Origin: Actinopolyspora biskrensis
Lineage (GTDB): Bacteria > Actinomycetota > Actinomycetes > Mycobacteriales > Pseudonocardiaceae
Direction of reading: 5' to 3'
Assembly: GCF_013408175.1 (NCBI RefSeq)
Contig: NZ_JACBYW010000006.1
Span: 186,001 to 250,000 of the forward strand
DNA: 64,000 bases
The notes below the pieces were generated by a model that was not told where the DNA came from, did not search any database, and was given only the letters and a program-made list of their open reading frames with translations. Position 1 is the stretch's first letter. Each line of letters starts with the position of its first letter. Below, piece by piece: positions 1 to 7,917 of this stretch. The translations under genes and the position numbers were made by a program.

Positions 1-343
1 GAGTTCGCCCGCGATCGGCGCGAACCTGCAGGAACAGCGCCACGAACGCGGAAACCCAGTGCCCGCACACGATGATCCACCCCGGGCCGATACCGCCGTT
101 GCCGAGCCCCCAGAGCTGGACCCCGGTCAGGGTCATCGCCAGCACCAGCAGCCCGGCGGCCAGAGCTCCGGTCACCCCGCGCAGCACCGTTCCCATCAAA
201 CCGCCCCCCCGTGCGGGGTCCCCTCCGGACCCCACGTGCGCGGGCGGTTCGATCGAAGGCCGCGTGGACATCTCCCCGAGTCCCTCCGTGCCACGCGCCC
301 CCGCCGCGACGTCCTCGGCAGGTTGACCAGATGATGCCCGCAT
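1..343 (-). CDS. Partial membrane protein of unknown function, truncated at window edge
   Basis: The leftward frame opens at an ATG (complement of 341-343) and runs off the window start without a stop. About 50 polar, Gly/Pro-rich residues precede one clear membrane segment (VLRGVTGALAAGLLVLAM), a short loop with a Trp-Gly-Leu-Gly stretch, and the start of a second segment (WIIVCGHWVSAFVALFLQ). This looks like a small integral membrane protein with a cytoplasmic tail. An alternative GTG lies at 376, only 4 bases past the stop of the upstream nuclease gene, so the two genes are probably co-transcribed. A GAGG lies a few bases upstream of the ATG. No family was recognised and the C-terminus is not visible. 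Confidence 0.6.
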   Translation of the reverse strand, partial: MRASSGQPAEDVAAGARGTEGLGEMSTRPSIEPPAHVGSGGDPARGGGLMGTVLRGVTGALAAGLLVLAMTLTGVQLWGLGNGGIGPGWIIVCGHWVSAFVALFLQVRADRGRT

Positions 344-379
344 TGCCTCGTCCTCACCGGCTTCGATCGGTTGCACGAC

Positions 380-1213
380 TCACTCCCCCAGCAGCGCCCA
401 GGGGTCGACCTCCGGGGTGGCTCGCTGCCCTTCCGGACAGTGCCTCCGGAACTCGCACGCCGCGCACTGACCACCGGGCCGTGCGGGAAACGCCCGTTCC
501 CGATCCGCGCCCGCCTCGACCGCGGCGGTCGCCTCCTCGAACTCACGGGCGAGCTCCTCGGCCCGCTCACGGTGCTCCGCCAGGGAACCGGTGCTGTGCC
601 GCCACCCCACGACCTCGGCGGTGCGGAGATGATGCAGCTCGACCCTACGGCACCGGGTGTGCGACATCCCCTGCAGCGCCAGCGCGTACAGGGCCAGTGC
701 CTGCGATTTCCGCACGTCGTCGACCTCGGGCGGACGCCTGCCCGCCTTGTAGTCGACGATCACGAGTTCACCGTCGCGTTCGTCGACACGGTCCACACGA
801 CCCTGCACGATGATCGTACCCGTGGTCGCGCTGACCCATTTTTCGACACCAACCGGTTTCGCGGCCGTCCCCCACCGCTCGACGTACTCCGCCAGCCAGT
901 CCTGCGCACGCGCCATGAAATCACCGGACTGCCGAGGCCCCGCGAAACCGTCGTTCTTCCAGTGCTCACGCACCAGCTCCCGCGCCCGCGACGGAGTGCG
1001 CTGCCCCACCGGCAGCTCGTAGAGGACGCGCAGCGCGTTGTGCAGAACGGCGCCGAGGGTCGTGTGGGCCATGGCGGGACCGCGGGAAGGCCGGGGGGTG
1101 TCCACATAGCCGAACCGGTATCGGCGCGGACAGTTCGACCACGCGGCCAGTTTGGCCGGGGTCACCCGCACCAGTCTGTCCGGAATGCCGTAGAAGGCGA
1201 GTTGCCCTTGCAC
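380..1213 (-). CDS. RecB-family PD-(D/E)XK nuclease
   Basis: This is a 277-aa stand-alone nuclease module of the RecB/Cas4-like PD-(D/E)XK superfamily. It probably acts on DNA ends in repair, although no helicase domain is attached. An N-terminal Cys motif (SNCPRRYRFGY) is followed by the catalytic core: a conserved His in the LGAVLHNAL helix, an Asp in GRVDRVD, and the acidic-Lys motif in ELVIVDYKAG. The C-terminal Cys cluster (CAACEFRRHC), together with the N-terminal Cys, is the usual [4Fe-4S] ligand set of AddB/Cas4-type nucleases. I place the start at a GTG encoding VQGQLAFYG, as in related actinobacterial proteins. An upstream GTG at 1306 would add 31 residues. The gene lies just after the PHP gene stop at 1311, so they are likely in one operon. 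Confidence 0.85.
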   Translation of the reverse strand: MQGQLAFYGIPDRLVRVTPAKLAAWSNCPRRYRFGYVDTPRPSRGPAMAHTTLGAVLHNALRVLYELPVGQRTPSRARELVREHWKNDGFAGPRQSGDFMARAQDWLAEYVERWGTAAKPVGVEKWVSATTGTIIVQGRVDRVDERDGELVIVDYKAGRRPPEVDDVRKSQALALYALALQGMSHTRCRRVELHHLRTAEVVGWRHSTGSLAEHRERAEELAREFEEATAAVEAGADRERAFPARPGGQCAACEFRRHCPEGQRATPEVDPWALLGE

Positions 1214-1310
1214 GCGTCCAACACTACGCAGTCCACCGGATGTGTACCGCTTCCAGCCCCCGCCGCTCTCCCACGCCCCGCCGGGTAGGACGCGGGGCAG
1301 GAGCACCGCT

Positions 1311-2180
1311 TCAACCGATGATCGCGCTGCCGGTGCACCCCTCCGTCAGTCGCTCCAGGGACTGAGCTTCGGTGAGCCGGCTTCCCATGGCTGTGCTCTT
1401 GTTCGTTCCGTGGTAGTCGCTGCCTCCCGTGGGAACCAGTCCCAGTTCGGCGGCGAGTCCGCGCAACCTCCCGCGCGCCTTGTCCTCGTGGTCCGGGTGT
1501 TCGATCTCGACACCGCTCAAACCGCGATCGGCCAGGTCGGCGATCACGTCCTCCGTGACGGATCGCCCCCTGGAAGCCGCGAAGGGATGGGCCAGGACCG
1601 TGACACCGCCGGCCTCGGTGATCATCTCGATGGCACGTTCCACCGGGGTGTCGGTGCGCGGCAGGTAGTAGGGGCCTCCGGTGCGGAGGTACTCGTCGAA
1701 AGCCTCGGTAACCGTTTCCACGCTTCCGCCCTCGACGAGGGCCCTGGCCAGATGCGGGCGTCCTCCGGGGGAGTCGGGCGGCAACCCCGCCATCAGGGCG
1801 TCCGGATCCACCGGGAAGCCGTCCGCGGCCATCCTGCGGGCCATCTGCTCCAGCCGGCCGCGCCTCTCGGAGCGCAGGCGAAGCTGTTCGTCGGCCAGCG
1901 CCTGTGATCCGGGGTCGAAGAGATAGGCGAGCAGGTGGACCGTCACGCTTCCGCCGTGGCCGTCGTCGCTGCTGCAGGACAGTTCCGCCCCGGGCACCAC
2001 GCGGAGGGACGTGCGCTCCTGCTCGCGCACCGCCCGCTCGATCTCCCGCCACCCCGCGGTGGTGTCGTGATCGGTCAACGCGATGGTGTCGAGTCCGGCT
2101 TCGACGGCGGTCCGGACGAGTTCGGCGGGCTTGTCCGTGCCGTCGGACTCGGTGGAATGCACATGCAGGTCTATTCGCAC
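1311..2180 (-). CDS. PHP-domain phosphoesterase (TrpH/YciV-like)
   Basis: This 289-aa protein belongs to the PHP family of metal-dependent phosphoesterases. Members such as E. coli YciV/RNase AM act on 3',5'-nucleoside bisphosphates and RNA 5' ends. The metal-binding motifs are in place: LHVHSTESDG at the N-terminus, LTDHDTTAGW around residue 36, a conserved His in VTVLAHPFA around residue 195, and GGSDYHG near residue 254. It is the first gene of a leftward run with the RecB-like nuclease and the membrane protein at the window edge. Length and motif order are normal. The substrate cannot be assigned from sequence. Confidence 0.88.
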   Translation of the reverse strand: MRIDLHVHSTESDGTDKPAELVRTAVEAGLDTIALTDHDTTAGWREIERAVREQERTSLRVVPGAELSCSSDDGHGGSVTVHLLAYLFDPGSQALADEQLRLRSERRGRLEQMARRMAADGFPVDPDALMAGLPPDSPGGRPHLARALVEGGSVETVTEAFDEYLRTGGPYYLPRTDTPVERAIEMITEAGGVTVLAHPFAASRGRSVTEDVIADLADRGLSGVEIEHPDHEDKARGRLRGLAAELGLVPTGGSDYHGTNKSTAMGSRLTEAQSLERLTEGCTGSAIIG

Positions 2181-2358
2181 ATCCGACAGTGTGACCGATA
2201 CTTCCGTCGCCGGGGAGCCGCACCCGGGAAGTTACCGGCGGAGCGCCCCGGAGCGGGGCACCCGCTCCCGGGGGCGCTGGAGGCTCCACCACCCGTGCCG
2301 CCACGCGAACCGGGGCGACGAAGTCCTGCCACGCCCCGAACGGAAGACATCGGTGGAG

Positions 2359-2928
2359 TCACTCGGTCAGCTTGGCCCTGCCTCTCCCGACCGCGGCCCT
2401 GCGGGCCTTGAGCATCGAGAAGCGGTCCTGCTGGGCCTTCTTCTCCCCGAAGACCAACGAGGAGATCGCGTCGAAGACCTCTTCCGGATTGGGCAGGTAC
2501 TCGATCCGGTTGAGCGCCTGGATCTGTCCCGCCGACTCGACGATCAGCGTTCCGTACCCGAACAACCTTCCCGGAATGCTGCGCGAGTAGGTCAGGTCGG
2601 TGACCTTGGTCACGGGCATCATCTGAACGGAAGTCGTGAAGATCCCCTCAGTGATCATGAATCGCTTGTCCGTGACCACGATCCGCTCCACGTACCAGTC
2701 CAACACCTGGTAGATGAAGCGCAGCAGCACGAACAGCCCTCCGTACCAGAGGACGTTCTGCAGCAACCAGTTCCCCTCGGGCAGCAGAACGGAGATCATC
2801 ATCACTCCGAGCAACAACCCGGCTGCCTCGAAGATGTCCCACACGAGACACGCCCAATGCCTGCGAACCCGGATCACACGCCGCTCGGTGTCGAGTAGGT
2901 ACTCCCCCGGATCCCTCGGTGCGAACAT
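2359..2928 (-). CDS. PH-domain (bPH2) membrane protein
   Basis: This 189-aa protein has two closely spaced membrane segments (about residues 30-75), then a bacterial pleckstrin-homology-like domain (YdbS/YdbT bPH2 type) seen in the ERIVVTDKRFMITEG stretch and the following alternating strands. The C-terminus is basic. Related actinobacterial proteins are abundant, conserved membrane proteins of unknown role. I chose the ATG giving MFAPRDPGEYLLD because a GAGGG lies 8 bases upstream. Another start three codons earlier (2937) is possible. The gene stands apart from the PHP gene by about 180 bases. Confidence 0.8.
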   Translation of the reverse strand: MFAPRDPGEYLLDTERRVIRVRRHWACLVWDIFEAAGLLLGVMMISVLLPEGNWLLQNVLWYGGLFVLLRFIYQVLDWYVERIVVTDKRFMITEGIFTTSVQMMPVTKVTDLTYSRSIPGRLFGYGTLIVESAGQIQALNRIEYLPNPEEVFDAISSLVFGEKKAQQDRFSMLKARRAAVGRGRAKLTE

Positions 2929-3089
2929 GGAAACCACCCTCGTGGCTCGTTTTCTTGCCTCTCACGGGGCCGGCATGACGATCTCGGTACCGACCCCGAG
3001 CCGGGCTGTGCCTCGCTGAACCGACTCCACCGGACCGTGAACGTCCGCGCCGGACAGCGCCCGATCGACGAGCGAAGCCTTCCGCTCAC

Positions 3090-3257
3090 TCACTCGAAGA
3101 GATTGCGCATGAACGTGATCACCGCCTCAGCCGCCTGCTGCAGACTCGCGAGGATGCCGTTGACCACGTCGCTCGCCTGAGATGGCGCCGAGATGAGGAA
3201 GAACAAGAGGAACGCGATCCCGGCCCAAGTGAGGATCTTCTTGATGTTCACTGTCAC
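3090..3257 (-). CDS. Small single-pass membrane protein, 55 aa
   Basis: This short leftward gene encodes MTVNIKKILTWAGIAFLLFF followed by LISAPSQASD and an amphipathic tail ending in MRNLFE. It has one membrane segment (residues 8-24) and a short helix containing QQAAEAV. The start is a GTG preceded by GGGG about 3-7 bases upstream. A second GTG two codons in is also usable. It lies between the PH-domain gene and the divergent NUDIX gene. I recognise it only as a conserved-looking small membrane peptide. Strong hydrophobicity and a sensible start make it likely to be real despite its size. Confidence 0.65.
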   Translation of the reverse strand: MTVNIKKILTWAGIAFLLFFLISAPSQASDVVNGILASLQQAAEAVITFMRNLFE

Positions 3258-3396
3258 GCACCCCGTCTGGACTGACCTGTACTAGTGCTGAAACCTGCTG
3301 ATCCGTTGTACCGCACTCAATGCCTGTACGGCAGGTTTTTAGCGCACTTGGGTCAGTAACGTGGCACCGGCGCCGGAATCGCTACCCTGCGTGTCC

Positions 3397-3825
3397 ATGA
3401 GGGACTTCGAGGCTTCGCCGATCCGCTGCGTCGGGGCTGTGATACATGACCGGAACGGCAGGCTGCTGCTGATTCAGCGAGCCAACGAACCTGGTCAGGG
3501 CAAGTGGTCCCTCCCCGGAGGGCGGGTCGAGGACGGCGAGAGCGACCCGGTCGCGCTGCGGCGCGAGATCGCCGAGGAAACCGGGCTCACCGTCGCCGTC
3601 GGACCGGTCGTCGGGCGGCTGACGAGATCCGGATCACAGCAGTCCTACTACATAGTGGACTACTCCTGCCGGCCCCTGAACCACGAACTTCGCGCAGGTG
3701 ACGACGCTGCCGATGCAATGTGGACCGATGCTGCGACATTCACCACACTCGCCCGATCGGGTGAGCTAACCGCCGGACTCCCCGAACTGCTCTCCCAGTG
3801 GAACCAGCTTCCCCGGGACCTTTGA
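3397..3825 (+). CDS. NUDIX hydrolase
   Basis: This is a 142-aa single-domain NUDIX pyrophosphohydrolase. The Nudix box is complete (GGRVEDGES followed by LRREIAEETGL), giving the metal-binding REVEExxG-type Glu residues. Size and the PGGRVE context resemble MutT/ADP-ribose-type enzymes that clean up nucleotide derivatives, but the substrate is not readable. The ATG at 3397 has no Shine-Dalgarno. Instead a TACCCT (TANNNT) sequence lies 8 bases upstream, suggesting a leaderless mRNA. A GTG at 3361 would extend the protein by 12 residues. Confidence 0.85.
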   Translation: MRDFEASPIRCVGAVIHDRNGRLLLIQRANEPGQGKWSLPGGRVEDGESDPVALRREIAEETGLTVAVGPVVGRLTRSGSQQSYYIVDYSCRPLNHELRAGDDAADAMWTDAATFTTLARSGELTAGLPELLSQWNQLPRDL

Positions 3826-4504
3826 CCTGAACAATCGGACCCCCTTTTCAGGTGAAGATCAGCAGAAGTTCACGCACGTGTTGTTGACATCGCGGGATGC
3901 TGCTGATCACAACACTGGCGCGCTTCCCCGGCGAATCCAACAACTATCACTCGAAAGCATTAGTCGTGCGCCACCGGATGCCCGGAGTGCTCACTCCGCC
4001 CACTGGGTCGTGTGCCCCTCCGGAGCCACCGCCCCGGAGCACCCCGCACCGCCGCCCCCGGCTCGCCTCCTGGAGATCGCGGGGCACCGCCCGAGACGGA
4101 GCCCCGGAAACGAGGGGCCGACTCCGCCGGAGCGAAGCCGAAGCCCCGCCCCACCGGGAACGGGTAAGTCCCAACACACCGCTTCGCACCGAGAAGCACC
4201 GGACGAGTAGGATGGCCGGGCGGTCGTCGACGGACCGCCGTCCCCCGCAGCCGAGCTGATTGGAGGTGAGGATACGTGCCGAACACCGCGGAAGGCAGCA
4301 GCGCGGACAGTGCATCGCCTTGCAGTACCGGCCGCGTCCCCGCCGGGAAGATCAGCTTCGAAGAAGGACCGGGGGTTCCCGCGAACGCGGGTTGATCCGC
4401 CGAACTCGCCGGCCGGTGACCGGTCGGGATCCGGCAGGGACGCGCACGTGACGCCGATTCCCGTCGTGCGGCAACTCGCGACGTGTCCCACCCCGGAGGT
4501 CCCC
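3826..4504 (+). other. Intergenic region and long corA leader
   Basis: No convincing gene was found in these 679 bases. A 7-bp inverted repeat (3825-3831 with 3847-3853) just after the NUDIX stop could be a weak terminator. A TTGACA at 3884-3889 is a possible -35 element with no good -10. The last 250 bases contain several G-rich and C-rich arms and an AGGTGAGG sequence near 4263, so a structured corA leader is possible, but I could not fit a known riboswitch. Confidence 0.4.
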
Positions 4505-5590
4505 GTGTTCAGCATTCCTGCGCTCGGCCTGCGCAACAGGTCCACACGCAACGGCCACCGCAGCCGTTCGGTTTCCACGGCGTCGAAGCGCTCCACTCCG
4601 GTCGTCGACTGCGCGGTCTACGTGAACGGGGTCAGGCTCCCCGGCGAGTGGACGCACGAGCAGGCCATGACCGAGGTGCGCGAACGGCACGGCGGTTTCG
4701 TCTGGATCGGACTGCACGAACCGGACCAGCAGCAGATAAACGGAGTGGCCGAGACCTTCGGGCTGCACGAGCTCGCCGTCGAGGACGCCGTGCACGCCCA
4801 CCAGCGCCCCAAGCTGGAGCGCTATGACGAAACACTGTTCATGGTGCTCAAGACGGTGCGCTACGTTCCGGACCGCGCGCGGGCGACCAACAGCGATATC
4901 GTCGAGAGCGGCGAGCTGATGATCTTCCTCGGGCGCGATTTCGTGATCACCGTCCGGCACGGGCAGCAGGCCGAGCTGACCCGCGTGCGCAACGAACTGG
5001 AACAGTCCCCCGACCACCTGGCGCTGGGTCCCGCGGCGGTGGTGCACGGCATCGCCGACCACGTGGTCGACAGCTACCTCGAGGTCACCGAGTCGGTTCA
5101 GGACGACATCGACTCGATCGAGACCGAGGTGTTCGCACCACGCACGAGCATAGAGGCCGAGCAGATCTACTTGATGAAGCGCGAGGTCATGCAACTGCGC
5201 CGGGCCGTCATGCCGCTGTCGCAGCCACTGCAGCGGCTCGCGGGCGGATACACGGCACACGTCCCCGACCAGGTGCGTTCCTACTTCAGGAACGTGGAGG
5301 ACCACCTCGCCACGGTCTCGGAGCGAGTGGCCTCCTTCGACGAGCTGCTGACCACGCTGGTCGACGCGACCCTCGCGAAGATCACGCTGCAGCAGAACAC
5401 CGACATGCGCAAGATATCGGCCTGGGTGGCCATCATATCGACACCCACGATGATCGCCGGTATCTACGGGATGAACTTCGACAAGATGCCGGAGACCCAG
5501 TGGACTTTCGGCTATCCGGTGACGCTGCTGGTGATGATGCTGGCCTGCGTCATGCTGTTCAAGATCTTCAGAAGGAACAACTGGTTGTGA
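4505..5590 (+). CDS. corA: Magnesium/cobalt transporter CorA
   Basis: This 361-aa protein is a CorA-family pentameric Mg2+/Co2+ channel. It has a large N-terminal cytoplasmic domain (EDAVHAHQRPKLERYD around residues 97-112, then the long coiled stalk helix) and two C-terminal membrane helices. The signature YGMNF is at the end of the first helix, followed by a short periplasmic loop and a second helix ending in the basic tail FRRNNWL. The GTG start is fixed by a GGAGG 7 bases upstream. Earlier in-frame codons lack a ribosome site and encode low-complexity sequence. It is probably transcribed alone with a long leader. Gene position relative to mrp recalls M. tuberculosis Rv1239c. Confidence 0.95.
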   Translation: MFSIPALGLRNRSTRNGHRSRSVSTASKRSTPVVDCAVYVNGVRLPGEWTHEQAMTEVRERHGGFVWIGLHEPDQQQINGVAETFGLHELAVEDAVHAHQRPKLERYDETLFMVLKTVRYVPDRARATNSDIVESGELMIFLGRDFVITVRHGQQAELTRVRNELEQSPDHLALGPAAVVHGIADHVVDSYLEVTESVQDDIDSIETEVFAPRTSIEAEQIYLMKREVMQLRRAVMPLSQPLQRLAGGYTAHVPDQVRSYFRNVEDHLATVSERVASFDELLTTLVDATLAKITLQQNTDMRKISAWVAIISTPTMIAGIYGMNFDKMPETQWTFGYPVTLLVMMLACVMLFKIFRRNNWL

Positions 5591-5766
5591 CCCCGGGAGT
5601 AACGAACAGCGGGGGCGTGACGACAGCACGGTCAGGGCCGCCGGAACGACCGGCCGCCCGGTGCGCGGCCACGCCGGCACACGACCACGTGCGGTTCGTT
5701 CACGCAGCCCGGCTCACGCGACCCCGGCCCGGGCACGAAAACGACGATCGCGGTTGGGAGGGAATC

Positions 5767-5964
5767 ATGCGCGACACCGGAACCGGAAAGCCGGCGAACC
5801 CGCCGCAGGCGACGTCGGAACGGGTTTCGACGGCCACCGGCGAACGACAACTGGATTCACCTCACCGGCGGCGAACCTCCCGGGACGTAAGGCACCAGCG
5901 AAAACCCGGCGCGGTGTGGAACGTGGCTCCCACGAGCACGCGCGCCGAACTCTCGGCACACTGA
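5767..5964 (+). CDS. Doubtful small ORF, 65 aa, polar
   Basis: The ORF starts at an ATG preceded by GGGAGGG at 7-13 bases, an unusually good ribosome site for an intergenic stretch, and encodes a polar, Arg/Thr-rich peptide ending in AELSAH. The first 25 codons use mostly G/C in the third position, but this fades afterwards. No domain, membrane segment or relative was recognised. It may be chance. Confidence 0.2.
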   Translation: MRDTGTGKPANPPQATSERVSTATGERQLDSPHRRRTSRDVRHQRKPGAVWNVAPTSTRAELSAH

Positions 5965-6066
5965 TTCTGGGAGCACCACGGGCCACATCGTGCGGCGAAT
6001 TCCGCGCGTCCGTCGATTCCGTCCGGACGCGGTTTCCGTTTCGAGCTGCGCACTGGGAGGAATGTC

Positions 6067-6162
6067 ATGTCCCGTCTGGTGACCAACAAACCCGCCGTGC
6101 TTTTCACGCTGATCAACGGCTGGATCCTCACGCTGTTCCTGATCATCGCCAATCAGATCTGA
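6067..6162 (+). CDS. 31-aa membrane peptide
   Basis: This tiny gene has a strong ribosome site (GGGAGG, 7 bases before the ATG). It encodes MSRLVTNKPAVLFTLINGWI and then an all-hydrophobic stretch ending LIIANQI and a TGA. One membrane helix covers most of the peptide, with a short basic N-terminus predicting an N-in topology. It stands alone between corA and the CAP-protein gene, with non-coding DNA on both sides. Function unknown. Small single-helix peptides of this type often associate with transporters or envelope complexes, but nothing here ties it to CorA beyond proximity. Confidence 0.5.
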   Translation: MSRLVTNKPAVLFTLINGWILTLFLIIANQI

Positions 6163-6588
6163 GAACTTTTCCTATCGGCTCGTTGGCCGAGTCGGGGGTT
6201 TTCCCTCGACGCGGGCGGCGGCGAAGCACACCGTCCGATCAGCCCGCACCGCCGCGGGGTCTTCCGTGGGGCTCTCGCGAGGACGGTCCCGGCCTCGTGC
6301 GGGCCGCTGCCCGCTGCCGGGGCACCCGCTCACGAGCCCGCGAGGGGGTCCGCCACGCAGACCGCCCCGGAGAACATCATCGAGCGCGCCCCCGGTGGGC
6401 TCCCGGCCTCCCGGGGGGCACGCGATCCCGAAAACGCGGATCTCGGACGGCTTCCGAACTGCCCTTTCCCCTGAGCGAGTGGTTTTTCCGCGCCGCGCGT
6501 CGCACGGTGGAGAACGCACGGCACAACGCCGGTGCCGGTGCTGTAGACAATCCGGAGGAGCCCCACACGAACGCGGAAAGGCACTCGC
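6163..6588 (+). other. Intergenic region
   Basis: About 425 bases between the 31-aa peptide and the secreted CAP gene. Long open frames exist on both strands, but they are Arg/Pro-rich and typical of chance frames in high-GC DNA. I see no gene, RNA or strong repeat here. Confidence 0.4.
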
Positions 6589-7089
6589 ATGAAAGCGAAA
6601 CCGAGTCGGATACTCCTTCTCCTCGTCCCCGTGACACTGCTCCTGCCCGTACCGGCCCACGGGACCACCACCCGTGCGGAACAACCGACGGGTGGAGCCG
6701 AGCGGATACTGGAGCTGACCAATCGGGCCAGAGCCGGCGCAGGCTGTCCGCGAGTCCGGTTGAACCCGTCGCTGACCCGAACGGCCCAACGGCACAGCAC
6801 CGACATGGCCCGCAACGACTACCTGGGGCACATCGGGAGCAGGGGCACGGACCACATAACCAGAGCGCGCCGCGCGGGTTACCCGTCCTCGTACGTGGGC
6901 GAGAACGTGGCCGCGGGCAACGCGGGCGCCTCCGCGACCTTCGCCCAGTGGAGCACCAGCCCTCAGCACCGGAAGAACATCCTGAACTGCTCCTTCACCG
7001 AGCTCGGGGTCGGCCACGCGGCGAACCCGGACAGCGAGTGGGGACACTACTGGACGCAGCTCTTCGGCAGCAGTGATCCGCGGGACTGA
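6589..7089 (+). CDS. Secreted CAP (SCP/PR-1) domain protein
   Basis: This 166-aa protein has a Sec signal peptide (basic MKAKPSR, then ILLLLVPVTLLLPVP, cleavage near AHG-TT) and a single CAP domain. The CAP signatures are AERILELTNRARAGAGC at the start, the His of AQRHSTDMARNDYLGH, GENVAAG, and HRKNILNCSFTELGVGH. Two Cys (in AGC and NC) could form a disulfide. CAP proteins are extracellular and small, with putative lipid, wall or metal-binding roles. Most bacterial ones are uncharacterised. The ATG has a GGAAAGG ribosome site. The gene appears monocistronic. Confidence 0.88.
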   Translation: MKAKPSRILLLLVPVTLLLPVPAHGTTTRAEQPTGGAERILELTNRARAGAGCPRVRLNPSLTRTAQRHSTDMARNDYLGHIGSRGTDHITRARRAGYPSSYVGENVAAGNAGASATFAQWSTSPQHRKNILNCSFTELGVGHAANPDSEWGHYWTQLFGSSDPRD

Positions 7090-7216
7090 CCGCACCTCGT
7101 CGAGGTTCTCCGTCCGCCCCCGGCATGGTGCTCGGCCGGCGGAGCCTCCCACCGTCTCGGGAGCGGCTTCCCCTCCCCTAGCGGGTCCCGGCACGGTTCC
7201 CCACCGCTGCGTGGTG

Positions 7217-7741
7217 CTACTGCTGCGTGGCAGGTCCTCCCATCGCGAGCCGGGCGAGCATGTCCCGCGCCTGCTCGGCATGGCTGGGTTGGCTCAGCAC
7301 GTCGTAGCGCCCCGCGACTATCTGACTCGAGGAGGAGAAGTCCCGCCGCCCCCTCGTGGAGGCGTAGGTGACGGCCGCGAAGATCAGACCGAACACCACA
7401 CCGGCCCCCAGCCCGAACAACAACGGCCCCAGCCAGGCGTTCTGCGCCGAGAAGATCCCCATGATCAACCCGACGAACAGGCCGAACCACGCCCCCGAAG
7501 CGGCGCCACCGCCCAACACACGCGCCCAGGTCAGCCTCCCCGTCACGCGTTCGACGAGCATCAGATCGACACCAACGATGGTGACTTCCTGCACGGGGAA
7601 ATCGTGGTCCGCGAGGTGGTCAACGGCTCGCTGGGCCTCCTCGTAGGTGCCGTAGGAGCCGATGGGCCAACCTGTCGGCGGGGTGGGCAAGCTGGGTAGC
7701 CCCTGGGTTGACCGGGCGGAGCCGGAAAACGGGCTGCTCAC
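7217..7741 (-). CDS. General-stress-type membrane protein (YflT/GSP17M N-terminal domain)
   Basis: This 174-aa protein begins with a Ser/Pro-rich stretch, then a domain resembling general stress protein 17M/YflT (IGSYGTYEEAQRAVDHLADH, then VQEVTIVGVDL). Two membrane helices follow in the Gly-rich AASGAWFGLFVGLIMG and LLFGLGAGVVFGLIFA segments. A YDVL motif and a polar tail ending in GGPATQQ come last. Such proteins are common in actinobacteria, where they are linked to stress responses without a known biochemical role. The GTG start is supported by GGAGG 9-13 bases upstream. A longer frame to 7837 is rejected because its extra residues look non-coding. Confidence 0.75.
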   Translation of the reverse strand: MSSPFSGSARSTQGLPSLPTPPTGWPIGSYGTYEEAQRAVDHLADHDFPVQEVTIVGVDLMLVERVTGRLTWARVLGGGAASGAWFGLFVGLIMGIFSAQNAWLGPLLFGLGAGVVFGLIFAAVTYASTRGRRDFSSSSQIVAGRYDVLSQPSHAEQARDMLARLAMGGPATQQ

Positions 7742-7917
7742 CGTAGACACCTCCGTTACGGCCGACGTCCGAGCACTGGACGTCGTGCGTACTGCTCGCC
7801 GGGCGGACACGGCCGGAGACACCGGGCCTGCCACCACTCGAGCACGACCCGCTGGCGCGACCGCACCCCAGGATGCTCGCCATGGCTCGGTCCGAAACCT
7901 GCCGAATGTCCTGTCGG

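Noticed and set aside
4260-4330. Possible M-box magnesium riboswitch before corA
   Set aside because: Only an AGGTGAGG resembles the family. The surrounding conserved bases and stems could not be matched by eye.
4310-4504. 65-residue N-terminal extension of CorA
   Set aside because: Low-complexity Arg/Pro/Ser sequence without a ribosome site. The GTG at 4505 has a GGAGG at a 7-base spacing.
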